Of a stretch of DNA of 64,000 nt, positions 49,201-56,493 are shown one piece after another. The translations under genes and the position numbers were made by a program. This DNA is from Protula sp. h YS-2021 (lineage: Eukaryota > Annelida > Polychaeta > Sabellida > Serpulidae): positions 8,606,593 to 8,670,592 of the forward strand of contig OX457034.1 of assembly GCA_949752745.1 (NCBI GenBank). The letters are read 5' to 3'. How positions within the stretch are numbered: position 1 is the stretch's first letter; every line of letters begins with the position of its first letter. The notes under the pieces were generated by a model. The model had not been told where the DNA came from. It did not search any database and saw nothing but the letters and a program-made list of their open reading frames with translations.

Positions 49201-50138
49201 AATATGTACTTCATTACAGGAATTTGCAACAGTACGTCTCACTGGGGTTGAAAGTCACTAAAGTACATCGCGCCATCATGTTTGAACAGAGCAAATGGTT
49301 GGCAAAATACATTGCCTTGAACACGGAAAAGAGAAAATTGGCCAAGAACCCATTTGAGAAAGACTTCTTCAAACTGATGAACAACTCGGTGTTTGGCAAA
49401 ACCATGGAAAATGTGAGAAAGCGAATCAATGTTGAACTTGTTCACAAGGAAAAGCGGTTCAAGAAACTTGTAGCCAAACCTTCTTTCCACAAATTCAAAA
49501 TTTTCAACGAAGATTTGACCGCGGTACATTTACGCAAAGTGGATTTGCTTCTGGATAAACCCATTCAAGTTGGTTTCACCATTCTCGACCTCAGCAAAGT
49601 GCTTATGTTCAACTTTCATTACAACTACATCATGGTCAAGTATCCCAATGCCAAGTTATTGTTCAGCGACACCGACAGTCTATGTTACGACATAGAAACG
49701 GAAGATATCTACAAGGATATGCAGCAGGATGCTGACCTGTTCGACACAAGTGACTATCCGCCGGATCATTTCCTACATTCCAACGTGAACAAAAAAGTGC
49801 TTGGGAAAATGAAGGATGAGACGGCCGGCGTCCCCATTGAAGAGTTTGTTGGACTCAGACCGAAAATGTACAGTTTATTGTGTGGTGGGAAAGAAAAACG
49901 TACGGCCAAAGGCATCACTCGCGCGTGTCAAAGACGCATTAAACATGTGCAGTATAGAGACAGTTTGTTCAAGAAAACTCAAACGATGGCTACAGGACAC
50001 ATTATCCGAAGTCATAGTCACCAGCTTTTCTCAGAGAAGTTGAGGAAAGTAGCCCTCTCCCCATATGACGACAAGCGATATGTGCTGAATGATGGCTATT
50101 CCACTTTAGCGCATGGACATTACAAGGCTGTGGTATAA
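46236..50138 (+). CDS. polB: Protein-primed family B DNA polymerase
   Basis: 1300 residues, intact, and the replicase of the element. Residues 1-150 are three near-identical 51-residue units, each with a C2HC finger (CAEC...FEAHTC). Around 324 is a DDNKCFLWSVLAYL block common in Polinton polymerases. A further finger lies near 450. Exonuclease motifs are YADFECF (about 496), HNLRGYDSH (about 637) and YLKSDVLLLADVF (about 785). Inserted at 583-615 is an HNH/His-Me-type block (CYICHEP...DHDHINGKYRG). Polymerase motif A is DANNLYGW (about 884), motif B NNSVFGK (about 1048) and motif C DTDS (about 1143). DxxNLY and the overall layout mark the protein-primed branch. A TATA box lies 66 nt upstream. 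The stop codon sits inside the TATA box of the next gene. Confidence 0.97.
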   Translation: MEREEYGKGAKREKMEEDDIWPYGPVQCAECNVEFPSMDTFEAHTCKAEMKTLVKHEGKGAKREKMEEDDIWPYGPVQCAECNVEFPSMDTFEAHTCKAEMKTLVKHEGKGAKREKMEEDDIWPYGPVQCAECNEEFPSMDTFEAHACKPAEMENVSQEHVSKKQKTGQVGRGRRVSLGENAQEKRFEPEDGSDLLLEMRQQENRIKAHLLETLNHGMKWYIVVHARFKKLTANAEGVMVEQVDNAFISSPTYTAYNPADIEQDLPEAYKELFTKFDEHERQGSGWVLDNILYIEVHTATLVPLEASSFIPLPKKVKKTKGVINIKNDDNKCFLWSVLAYLHPHDNNPNRVNHYKPFEKELKVEGMTFPTPITDIPKFEKENDVAINVFGYEQDVVVPIQLSRNVSVREINLLLISNDKTRHYCLIKNFSRLMCYRSKHKAAYFYCFNCLHGFVRQDLLDKHREVCDKNGAQRLSFPKEPFIKFKNVAKQQRAPFVIYADFECFTQKHEEGDKYQHHRPNSFAYVVVSQYNTRAPVVYRGDNVVKVFLDHMVNERDRIVRGLEQPKEMVMNREDKENFKNATDCYICHEPLGADRVRDHDHINGKYRGAAHNECNLQFRLRKDQQGDQDSFIIPVFFHNLRGYDSHLIMEEIGKFKGETITVIPNTIEKYIAFTLSNLKFTDSFQFMSTSLQKLVSNLAAEGKDNFYNMTSHIHDSDQQDLLLRKGVYPYDYVDEPSKFAETQLPSKDKFYSQLSEEDISDEDYAHAQKVWDTFNCTTFGEYHDLYLKSDVLLLADVFENFRQVCLNTYELDPAHYYTAPGLSWDAMLKATKVKLELINDIDMYQMVEQGIRGGISVITHKYAKANNPYVAEYNSEIPNNYLMYLDANNLYGWAMSQSMPQRGFMWVSEPESLDFMDVDEDDDIGFILEVDLEYPNSIHDHHNHYPVAPERKCVKVEELSEYSQKLRKDLNMKEKSSEKLIPNLSDKKKYVLHYRNLQQYVSLGLKVTKVHRAIMFEQSKWLAKYIALNTEKRKLAKNPFEKDFFKLMNNSVFGKTMENVRKRINVELVHKEKRFKKLVAKPSFHKFKIFNEDLTAVHLRKVDLLLDKPIQVGFTILDLSKVLMFNFHYNYIMVKYPNAKLLFSDTDSLCYDIETEDIYKDMQQDADLFDTSDYPPDHFLHSNVNKKVLGKMKDETAGVPIEEFVGLRPKMYSLLCGGKEKRTAKGITRACQRRIKHVQYRDSLFKKTQTMATGHIIRSHSHQLFSEKLRKVALSPYDDKRYVLNDGYSTLAHGHYKAVV
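46254..46690 (+). repeat. 153-bp coding tandem repeat in polB, nearly three copies
   Basis: GGAGCAAAGAGAGAAAAGAT recurs at about 46259, 46412 and 46565. Copies differ by only a few bases, so the expansion is recent or homogenised. Each keeps frame and encodes one C2HC finger plus a KREKMEEDD linker. Confidence 0.95.
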
Positions 50139-50141
50139 AAG
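50134..50141 (+). promoter_or_regulatory. TATA box of PC4-like operon, overlapping polB stop
   Basis: TATAAAAG in which the internal TAA (50136-50138) is the polB stop codon. It lies 54 nt upstream of the ATG at 50196. Confidence 0.65.
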
Positions 50142-50195
50142 GGGGAGGTCCTCCAACGGAAGAGTTATTTGAGGTGTGAACATTGAAGCGTTAAC

Positions 50196-50552
50196 ATGGA
50201 ACGTGAAAGTCGTAAGAGATCTACAACTGATATGGATACTCTTGCAGATGCAGTTAAAGACTTAAAAGTGAAAAATCCTACCACTACCATCAAGAAATTG
50301 AAAGTGGAGACAGCACCAACACCACAGTCGTGGGATGGAATGCTTTCTCTAGGAAATGGAAAGTATATCAAGATTATGAAACAAAGCAATGAAGGAGTGG
50401 TAAACATTCGCAAGTACCTGAGAGATGAGGGGACTGGAAAAAACCGTCCAACGAAAAAGGGTATCTTGCTGACAATACCTGAATGGAAAATGTTGAAGAA
50501 GCAGGTGAAAGAAGTGGATAAAAGGCTTCGCAGACAAGAAGGTGGCTCATAA
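50196..50552 (+). CDS. PC4/p15-like single-stranded DNA-binding protein
   Basis: 118 residues. Residues about 53-110 have the PC4 layout: beta strands GKYIKIMKQ and EGVVNIRKYL, then PTKKGILLT and a helix EWKMLKKQVKEVDKRL. PC4 is a transcription coactivator that binds ssDNA and melted promoters. An element-encoded copy could act in replication or late transcription. The N-terminus is basic and unstructured. Its first four codons, ATGGAACGTGAA, are identical to those of polB. It begins 57 nt after the polB stop and is the first of four short plus-strand ORFs spaced 12-63 nt apart. Confidence 0.75.
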   Translation: MERESRKRSTTDMDTLADAVKDLKVKNPTTTIKKLKVETAPTPQSWDGMLSLGNGKYIKIMKQSNEGVVNIRKYLRDEGTGKNRPTKKGILLTIPEWKMLKKQVKEVDKRLRRQEGGS

Positions 50553-50564
50553 CAAGGTAAAAAC

Positions 50565-50936
50565 ATGAATGCACTCATGCTGAACGGTGGTGCTTACCTT
50601 ACTGTAAATGATAGGAATGAAGTGATACTAGATTCTCAGAGAAGTTATCATCGGTTTAAACCTGAAGTGTGGAAAGACTTTAAAAACATACCACTTGAAC
50701 ATGGGTTTAAACGTAGACTTGAAAATAAAGTGGAAGTGACGGTGGCTGAATATGATTCTAACATACGTGTAGAAATCTGTAGAAATCTTTTACAGGATTA
50801 TCCAGAGGATTATAAGGGAGTTGTGCCAGATACACCATATACAGATTTGATCATCTTTGATATCAAGAACTGGCGCGCAGTCTTACGATTCCTAGAAGTG
50901 ATACAACATCCACTCTTCACCATCTTGCGAGCATAA
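50565..50936 (+). CDS. PC4-like paralogue 2 (divergent)
   Basis: 123 residues, 12 nt after the previous ORF. Two strand-then-helix ends resemble the PC4 finish: YHRFKPEVWKDFKNI and LIIFDIKNWRAVLRFL, each with the Trp of the PC4 helix. The DNA right after its stop (50935-50970) resembles the end of the PC4-like ORF before it (GCAGACAAGG-GCTCATA), evidence that these ORFs arose by tandem duplication. No other family recognised. Confidence 0.6.
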   Translation: MNALMLNGGAYLTVNDRNEVILDSQRSYHRFKPEVWKDFKNIPLEHGFKRRLENKVEVTVAEYDSNIRVEICRNLLQDYPEDYKGVVPDTPYTDLIIFDIKNWRAVLRFLEVIQHPLFTILRA

Positions 50937-50981
50937 AAACGTCTTTGCAGACAAGGAGACAGCTCATAGTTCATCTGACTG

Positions 50982-51332
50982 TTGAACGAGATGGAAGACT
51001 TTTTATCGGAATATGAACCCATTACGCATGGATTCTCATATCTGAGAAACGTATATGATGACATCGTGCTAAAACATTTTGGAAAGTATATCATTCTATC
51101 AACTGACGAACAATCTGTGTTGAAAGACCATCTAGAGAAGCTGAGGATACCTGGCTTTCTCCTGAAACTCTCAGAGGATTTAGAAGTGCGTGTGACTGAG
51201 AACTATTTAGACGTGTTTGTACGATTTCGCCAATATGACGAGCTTACAAAATGCTACGACTACATCACCCTCAACACAGTGGAATGGCACGCTCTGTTAC
51301 AAGCATTGGATTGGAAAGAACCTGACGCTTGA
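50982..51332 (+). CDS. PC4-like paralogue 3 (divergent)
   Basis: 116 residues, 45 nt after paralogue 2. It contains GKYIILSTDEQSVLKDHL and DYITLNTVEWHALLQAL, again the strand + (S/T)xxEW + helix finish of PC4-like folds, so probably two degenerate units. It lacks its own TATA box, so it is likely to be on a shared transcript. Confidence 0.55.
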   Translation: MNEMEDFLSEYEPITHGFSYLRNVYDDIVLKHFGKYIILSTDEQSVLKDHLEKLRIPGFLLKLSEDLEVRVTENYLDVFVRFRQYDELTKCYDYITLNTVEWHALLQALDWKEPDA

Positions 51333-51395
51333 ATTCAAAGAGGAAGGAGTGCAACTCATGCGAGGCACCAAGTCCATTGAACTGACACATCCCAT

Positions 51396-51617
51396 GTGTG
51401 TGTTATGGTGATGAACATTGACATGAATGATCATGGATATGAACTGAAACTGTCTGAACACAAAGATGTTAAAATAATAAAGTTTGGTAATGGACAGTGT
51501 TATGCTAGTTTTCATAACATTTACAAACGTGGATGTAATGTCTATGATACATATATTAATTTAGATTGGTATGAATGGCATGTGTTTATTGATGTATTGA
51601 ATGTATTTGTAAAATAA
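51396..51617 (+). CDS. PC4-like paralogue 4 (short)
   Basis: 73 residues, the last of the plus-strand series. One unit: YELKLSEHKDVKIIKF and YASFHNIYK strands, then TYINLDWYEWHVFIDVL. Its TAA stop lies inside the AATAAA at 51613-51618. Could be a truncated paralogue or a small functional domain. Confidence 0.5.
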   Translation: MCVMVMNIDMNDHGYELKLSEHKDVKIIKFGNGQCYASFHNIYKRGCNVYDTYINLDWYEWHVFIDVLNVFVK

Positions 51618-51668
51618 AAGCTTAATGTGAAATAATTGTGAAATGTAAATAATGTATAACACAATAAA
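51613..51668 (+). terminator. Poly(A) signals of the polB/PC4-like strand
   Basis: AATAAA at 51613-51618 and AATAAA (then an A-run) at 51663-51668, after the last plus-strand ORF and facing the minus-strand signal about 30 bp away. Confidence 0.65.
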
Positions 51669-51696
51669 AAAAAGAATGTTGTATAAAACTGTCTTG

Positions 51697-51702
51697 TTTA
51701 TT
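51697..51702 (-). terminator. Poly(A) signal of the virion-gene strand
   Basis: TTTATT on plus = AATAAA on minus, 66 nt beyond the protease stop codon. It converges with the plus-strand signals. Confidence 0.6.
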
Positions 51703-51768
51703 TACAATATTCATAATACAATTCACAATTACCAACAACTTAACTAATGCAACTTAACTAATACAACA

Positions 51769-52206
51769 TCAATAAAATAATGGTTTATAATGTCTATATA
51801 CAAAATCCTTTACAACAAAATCACCATCACTTCTTCTTAATACATCAATGATTTCAAAAGGACTATGTCCTCGAGCTCTTTGAATTATATAATACACACA
51901 ATAAAATCCACATGTAGAGGATATCGGTGTTTGTAATGGAACTGAATTATAAATGAAATTAAACTTTAAAAACTTATTCAAACGACTGTCTATAGGTAAA
52001 AGTCCATAAGAGTCAAAATATTCTGCAGGGTCTTCGTCATAATATACTGCCACCCAATGCTCTCCTGGCTCATCATGATCGTCTGTGTTGATGACATAGG
52101 CACCGGGTTGTAAAGATGGTAACTGGTCCATGGCAAACACACCTTGAAACAAGTCTTTTGTCGTGGCATCATGGGATAGGATGGCTTCTATCTGCTTCGT
52201 GTTCAT
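51769..52206 (-). CDS. Adenovirus-type cysteine protease (adenain-like)
   Basis: 145 residues. The catalytic set is in the family order: His50 (GEHWVAVY), an acid near 65 (YFDSYG), Gln92 and Cys99 (LQTPISSTCGFYC). In adenoviruses and Polintons this C5-type enzyme cleaves virion precursors during maturation. Length is shorter than adenain (about 200) but normal for Polintons. Its ATG overlaps the stop of the capsid gene as ATGA. It is last in the minus-strand block, followed by a poly(A) signal. Confidence 0.93.
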   Translation of the reverse strand: MNTKQIEAILSHDATTKDLFQGVFAMDQLPSLQPGAYVINTDDHDEPGEHWVAVYYDEDPAEYFDSYGLLPIDSRLNKFLKFNFIYNSVPLQTPISSTCGFYCVYYIIQRARGHSPFEIIDVLRRSDGDFVVKDFVYRHYKPLFY

Positions 52207-53557
52207 GACTGGTAGTCGAATTGAATGCTACGATTTGCACTTATTTCAACAATGTTATCAAATTCAGCATACACTATAACATTGACTGTATTTTGCAAGG
52301 CACCAGCAAAATTCATTTCTAGTCTCAAATTCCCATGTTTGATAAGGGCATAATGATCAGCACCATCATAATCAGGTGTTAAGTCAAAAGAAAACAACGA
52401 ATAACCTCTAGGCCAATCTTCCCGTTTTATAATGGAACTTTTCTCGCCATCCAATCTATCAAAAGATTTGTAAAGAGTTTCAAAAGCATCAAGATATTTG
52501 CCTTGATTTATATCAAGCTTGAGAGGTTTGGATAGGACTGGTTCACCATCAGAGTAAAGCTGCATAAAGTTAAGATTAAAATGTTCAAAATTGTATGGAT
52601 TTCTCAATACTGTTCCAGCAAAGGATTCAGTATGAACCATTCCAATAACAATACGTTTTGGTAATTGGCCTAAAAAGATGCTATCTTTCACAAAAGATTG
52701 AAATCCAGTTGGAATAGCTAAAACTTTACATTCTTTTCTATTAACAATAAACTTAGCAGGACTTTTCATCAATGCATCTGCATGTCCCAACTGAATACCT
52801 GGACTAACCCTCACTTTGCGAATGGTTAAAAACGCTTCTCTCACTTCTACTTTAAAACCATTATTTGCAGCCATTAATACATATCCATCTTTTTGTCTAT
52901 GTAAACGTAATTTCATACTAACACCATTGGGAAGATAACGATCCTGCTCAAACAAATCTACCCTTAAACCACCTGTAAGCGCAAACTCACGGCTTAGACG
53001 TGTATACAAATAGCGATTATGTAAACCATTATTTCCTGTTTCAGCTATATCACCACCTTCAATATTTACATGAAAACCTGATACATATCTTTCATGATTA
53101 GGTCTTTTCACCTCATAAGTATTCATTGATCCGGCAGTATCTTTAAAGATGAGACGCATAGAGCGCTCAGAATGGAGACTTTCTTCCGAGTCATGAATGA
53201 GATGAGATATGATGCTAGTATAACCATGGGTATTGTTACTATGTGATATCAAACGATCATTTAGAAATAATTCAATATTAGACCATAACCCATTAAACAA
53301 ATCATTGATACACCACACAGTGTTCCATCGGCCTTGACAATGCGACATACAATATGGAGTTTACTGTTCTTTAAATCTAGATATTCTTCTGTACTCGCAG
53401 GAATGTAGAATTCTATTGGAGCACCCTCTCTAATGGTAGTCATTGGTTGATAGTCTACATTATAACTTTTTTCTACAGCAGTTTGCGTTGGTGGTATGTG
53501 AAACCATTCTAATGGAGAAAGGCTACATTCACAAGAATGATTATGAATTAAAGACAT
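52203..53557 (-). pseudogene. Major capsid protein (double jelly roll), one frameshift
   Basis: The N-terminal part (53557 to about 53330) holds the opening strands with PTQTAVEKSYNVDYQPM and IEFYIPASTEEYLDL, and the remainder (to 52203) continues in another frame from FNGLWSNIELFLND. This corresponds to the hexon-like double-jelly-roll capsid of Polintons and forms the icosahedral shell. The two frames meet at about 53315-53340 and need one extra base to stay in phase, so either a single-base deletion or an assembly error breaks it. No classical slippery site is evident there. Each part is otherwise open. The start lies 2 nt after the preceding gene's stop and the stop overlaps the protease ATG. 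Confidence 0.85.
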
Positions 53558-53559
53558 GA

Positions 53560-53916
53560 TTAAAAAATATCTTTCTTATGTTTTTTTGATGTTATCCGTT
53601 TAGCTGCCTTTCGCCTTCTGACACGTTTTGCTCGTTTCGGTCTCTTTTGTCCTCGTAACCCACCACCAAACATACGTTGTGCTACTCGACCTGTAACATC
53701 TTTCGCGATATCTTTTGCAGCCCTTTTAAGATGTGGTGCAACGATTTTAGCCCCTGTCTTAAGCAGTGGAATAGCTTTTCGAGCCAATGATCCCAGTATT
53801 GAACCAATACCATCTCCATATTGTATTCGCGCTCCTTTAAATCCTGGTAATTCTCCACCCACTTGACGAAGAAAATGGTTGCGATAAATAGATGGATTGT
53901 GTGTGTATGCTTTCAT
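53560..53916 (-). CDS. Basic core-like virion protein
   Basis: 118 residues. The middle has GIGSILGSLARKAIPLLKTGAK, a glycine/hydrophobic amphipathic stretch, then a Lys/Arg-rich tail (KRPKRAKRVRRRKAAKR) suited to DNA condensation or nuclear import. Similar small proteins next to the capsid genes are usual in Polintons/adintoviruses and have been likened to adenovirus core proteins. The exact homology is an inference. Its ATG overlaps the previous stop as ATGA. Confidence 0.7.
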   Translation of the reverse strand: MKAYTHNPSIYRNHFLRQVGGELPGFKGARIQYGDGIGSILGSLARKAIPLLKTGAKIVAPHLKRAAKDIAKDVTGRVAQRMFGGGLRGQKRPKRAKRVRRRKAAKRITSKKHKKDIF

Positions 53917-54677
53917 AATGCTTTTGGTCGAAAATGAAGTTTACAGATGACCTTCCCAGTTTGAAATGGAACATTATGGTCTGTGTCATCCTTAATATTC
54001 ATTTCTATCACGTCAAATTTGGATGTGTTTACAGGAACATAATGAGGTTCTCCATAAGTTTTCATGATAATGTCTCCATCATGTCCTTGTATTGCAACAG
54101 AACGTAGCAAAGGAACATAATAATCACCAACAACTTGTGGCTCACAAATACTACAATACACATAAAGTGTATAAAACCCCTGTTTCACATCAGCTTTATA
54201 TTCAGCTGTACACGTTTCAGTATACCATTGATCTGGGATAAATCCTAAAATCTCAGCTAATCCAGTGGAGAATGACACTTCAAAGCCGTATTTTAGATAT
54301 AGAAAAACGCGTCGTCTAATTTTATCATACTTTATCCGAATACCTTCTTTAAGGTCATCTTTCATAGAATTAGTTGCTTCTTCATTGACTGCATGACATA
54401 TTTCTTGTATGGATCTGTAGTAACCATAAGGAATATTGATTGTGTCAAGAACAATATCATTCAGTGGTTGTTGTCGATACTGAATAGAATAGTCCATTCC
54501 ATGTCTCATGGTTGTCCATGTATGTGGATATTGAATTTCAGCTAATGCCACTTCATATTTTCCGTTCAGATAGATGGTTCGAGGCATACGAATTTGATAA
54601 TTCGAAGTCTTGTTGTTGGGATAATAGTTCATACTAGCATTGCTGGGTAAAGTAATGTAAAAACTTGTTGACTCCAT
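53913..54677 (-). CDS. Penton-like minor capsid protein
   Basis: 254 residues beginning with FYITLPSNASMNYYPNN and a beta-rich NGKYEVALAEIQYPHTW block that typifies the single-jelly-roll minor capsid (penton) of Polintons, which occupies the five-fold vertices. The neighbourhood (core-like protein, major capsid, protease) agrees. It ends in an ATGA overlap with the core-like gene. Confidence 0.85.
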   Translation of the reverse strand: MESTSFYITLPSNASMNYYPNNKTSNYQIRMPRTIYLNGKYEVALAEIQYPHTWTTMRHGMDYSIQYRQQPLNDIVLDTINIPYGYYRSIQEICHAVNEEATNSMKDDLKEGIRIKYDKIRRRVFLYLKYGFEVSFSTGLAEILGFIPDQWYTETCTAEYKADVKQGFYTLYVYCSICEPQVVGDYYVPLLRSVAIQGHDGDIIMKTYGEPHYVPVNTSKFDVIEMNIKDDTDHNVPFQTGKVICKLHFRPKAL

Positions 54678-54731
54678 GACAGCTAAATCGTTTATGTGAT
54701 GTAGATAGACTAGATGTGTATATACATTACT

Positions 54732-54941
54732 TCATGTTTGACACTCTTCATCCTCACTTTCTACATTGCTGTCTACATTATTGTCTAAATTGCTATCTAC
54801 ATGATCTAAATTGGTATCTACTACTTCTCCCTGACAACAAGCACTAACACACCTAATTTTTACAGGAATAGTATTTTTATTTCCATTTTCTTTACAACAA
54901 CAGCACCATAGCTCTTTAATCCATGTTAAAAAGTTTCCCAT
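54732..54941 (-). CDS. Small MGN...CCCC protein, possibly lipid-anchored
   Basis: 69 residues. It begins MGNFLTWIKELWCCCC: Gly2 in an N-myristoylation-like context and a Cys run that could be palmitoylated or bind metal. A CVSACC motif and an Asp/Asn/Ser-rich acidic tail follow. It overlaps the end of the upstream frameshifted gene by 16 nt and sits 54 nt before the penton-like gene. Family not recognised. Membrane association is an inference from sequence features. Confidence 0.6.
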   Translation of the reverse strand: MGNFLTWIKELWCCCCKENGNKNTIPVKIRCVSACCQGEVVDTNLDHVDSNLDNNVDSNVESEDEECQT

Positions 54942-55518
54942 CCTTCTGGAAACAATCTTTGTTGACGTTGTTGTTGCTCTTTTGTAATATCTTCACGAGT
55001 TGTCTTTTTGCCAAAAACAGTTTTTGGAATATTAGCGTCTACAATTTCCTCAATAAACTGCTTCCAACCACGCGGTGGTTCTCGTCGTTCTTTTCTTTTT
55101 GTAGCAACCAATGCTTCTTTCAACAAATCAATAATGTTAGAATTTGTAATGACAGTACCTGTTTTTAAAACAAGTTCATTTTTATCTGTCCATCTCGTAC
55201 CATATTTCTTAAGTTCTGCCAGAAGTTGTGTTAGTTTTAATGATAAATGGGTTGAAAATGGTTTAGAAACTGTTGAGACTTTTCTGATTTTTCTGCATTA
55301 GATGCTGTAACAGACTTTTGTCGTTGTTGTTGTTGTGATTGAATTGTTCGTAAATGACGTCCAAGCACTTGAGACATTTCTATTGCTTTTTCACGAGTTC
55401 GTTTCCCACGTAAAAGTTTATTCACTTTCGTTTTGATTTCAACATCTTTTCCCTTCTTTTTTAACAACATTTTATATTCATATTCAGGAATGAGAACCAT
55501 TTTCAAAGTATGTTTCAT
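54926..55518 (-). pseudogene. Conserved Polinton small protein, one frameshift
   Basis: The first frame (55518-55237) starts MKHTLKMVLIPEYEY and has a basic, Gln-rich middle. At about 55245-55260, within a TTTT run, the reading must change frame. From there a long open stretch without any Met runs to 54926, including NIIDLLKEAL and PRGWKQFIEEIVDANIP, a pattern I associate with uncharacterised proteins in many invertebrate Polintons. A lone downstream ORF would lack an ATG, so one broken gene is the better reading. The shift has the same direction as that in the capsid gene, consistent with a one-base loss. Function unknown. Its start overlaps the upstream stop as ATGA. Confidence 0.65.
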
Positions 55519-55841
55519 TTTAACAGCAACTGAGCTAACAAGGGTAATGCAAATTTAGCAATAGCTCCAATAAATCCTCCTTTCTGATTAACCAACTTCT
55601 TTTTTCTTCGAAGTGATATCTTCTTATTTGCCAGTGTACGTAGGGTATGACGTTCACGCTTGAATAACTTATACCTTTTTGAGCTTAAGGGTAAATGTCC
55701 TCGCAATATATTCAAACAAATTTCAAACAAGCTAGTTAATTCCTCCTTAGTAGCTTGTTGTAGTAAGGATTTACGTCGTTTAGGCCCGCTGCGTGCAAGC
55801 AAGTGAAGGAAAGGTTGATTCGCTTGAATACGTTTAGACAT
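55515..55841 (-). CDS. Small basic protein with hydrophobic C-terminus (conserved in Polintons)
   Basis: 108 residues, very basic, then a C-terminal GGFIGAIAKFALPLLAQLLL hydrophobic helix. It has the layout of small Polinton virion proteins compared to adenovirus pVI, which lyses membranes on entry. That function is a family-level inference. Its ATG lies 8 nt inside the end of the ATPase gene, and its stop overlaps the next gene as ATGA. Confidence 0.65.
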   Translation of the reverse strand: MSKRIQANQPFLHLLARSGPKRRKSLLQQATKEELTSLFEICLNILRGHLPLSSKRYKLFKRERHTLRTLANKKISLRRKKKLVNQKGGFIGAIAKFALPLLAQLLLK

Positions 55842-56493
55842 CTTGGCTGCGAATGGTTAAGTGACTTGGTTCTTGTTCATACACCACCTTATCAACATAT
55901 ACGTAATGTGTATCTTTTGGTAAAATGCCTGTACGAATACGTAGTTGATCATTTGTCTTCGGCTTCAAATCAATGAATAAATAGCCATGAGGTTTGCTGG
56001 TAGCATCTTGATAGGCTTCTATGAGAAATTGAGATTTTCCAGGATACATTTGTCGCGCTAATGTACTTATTTGTTGACTGTCTCTAGGATTTTTAAACAG
56101 AATGATGTAATGTGTATTCAAACTAATATTACGCATTTCTCTACCATGATGAAACAAATTATGCACAATAAAAATAATGCTTAGATTTTGATGACTGCTG
56201 CCAACACTAAATAGACGTGTCATGCGTTCATCACTATGACATTTGGTCATTAAGTCATCAATGATGAGTAAGTTTGGTTTTTTCGGGTTAAAACGCTCTT
56301 CAATGTTATCTGGAATGCCTTGGTAAAATTCCACACCTTTCATTCCCTTATACAAAGGCTGATCTGCTGCATAGAGCCATAAAATGGTTTTTGGAGAGGG
56401 TTTAATTAACTTTTGTTCTAGAATTTCTCTAACTAGAGAAGTTTTACCACTGCCTGTAGGTCCAGAGACCAAACACGTGAATGGATGCTTCAT
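55834..56493 (-). CDS. Genome-packaging ATPase (FtsK/HerA type)
   Basis: Walker A GPTGSGKT is at about residues 11-18 and Walker B NLLIIDDLM near 85. This is the A32-like ATPase that drives DNA into the capsid. I prefer the ATG at 56493 (219 residues) to the one at 56520. It gives an exact ATGA overlap with the integrase stop, like the other junctions in this block, and begins MKHPFTCLVSG as usual for the family. The longer form would add nine residues. Confidence 0.93.
   Translation of the reverse strand: MKHPFTCLVSGPTGSGKTSLVREILEQKLIKPSPKTILWLYAADQPLYKGMKGVEFYQGIPDNIEERFNPKKPNLLIIDDLMTKCHSDERMTRLFSVGSSHQNLSIIFIVHNLFHHGREMRNISLNTHYIILFKNPRDSQQISTLARQMYPGKSQFLIEAYQDATSKPHGYLFIDLKPKTNDQLRIRTGILPKDTHYVYVDKVVYEQEPSHLTIRSQDV

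Noticed and set aside
51217..51411. Alternative +1 frame after PC4-like paralogue 3 (GVQLMRGTKSIELT)
   Set aside because: It looks somewhat strand-like and could be a frameshifted extension, but the paralogue's own frame already ends after the conserved helix, so evidence is too thin.
54923..55301. Plus-strand ORFs opposite the frameshifted small gene
   Set aside because: Shadows of the minus-strand coding sequence.
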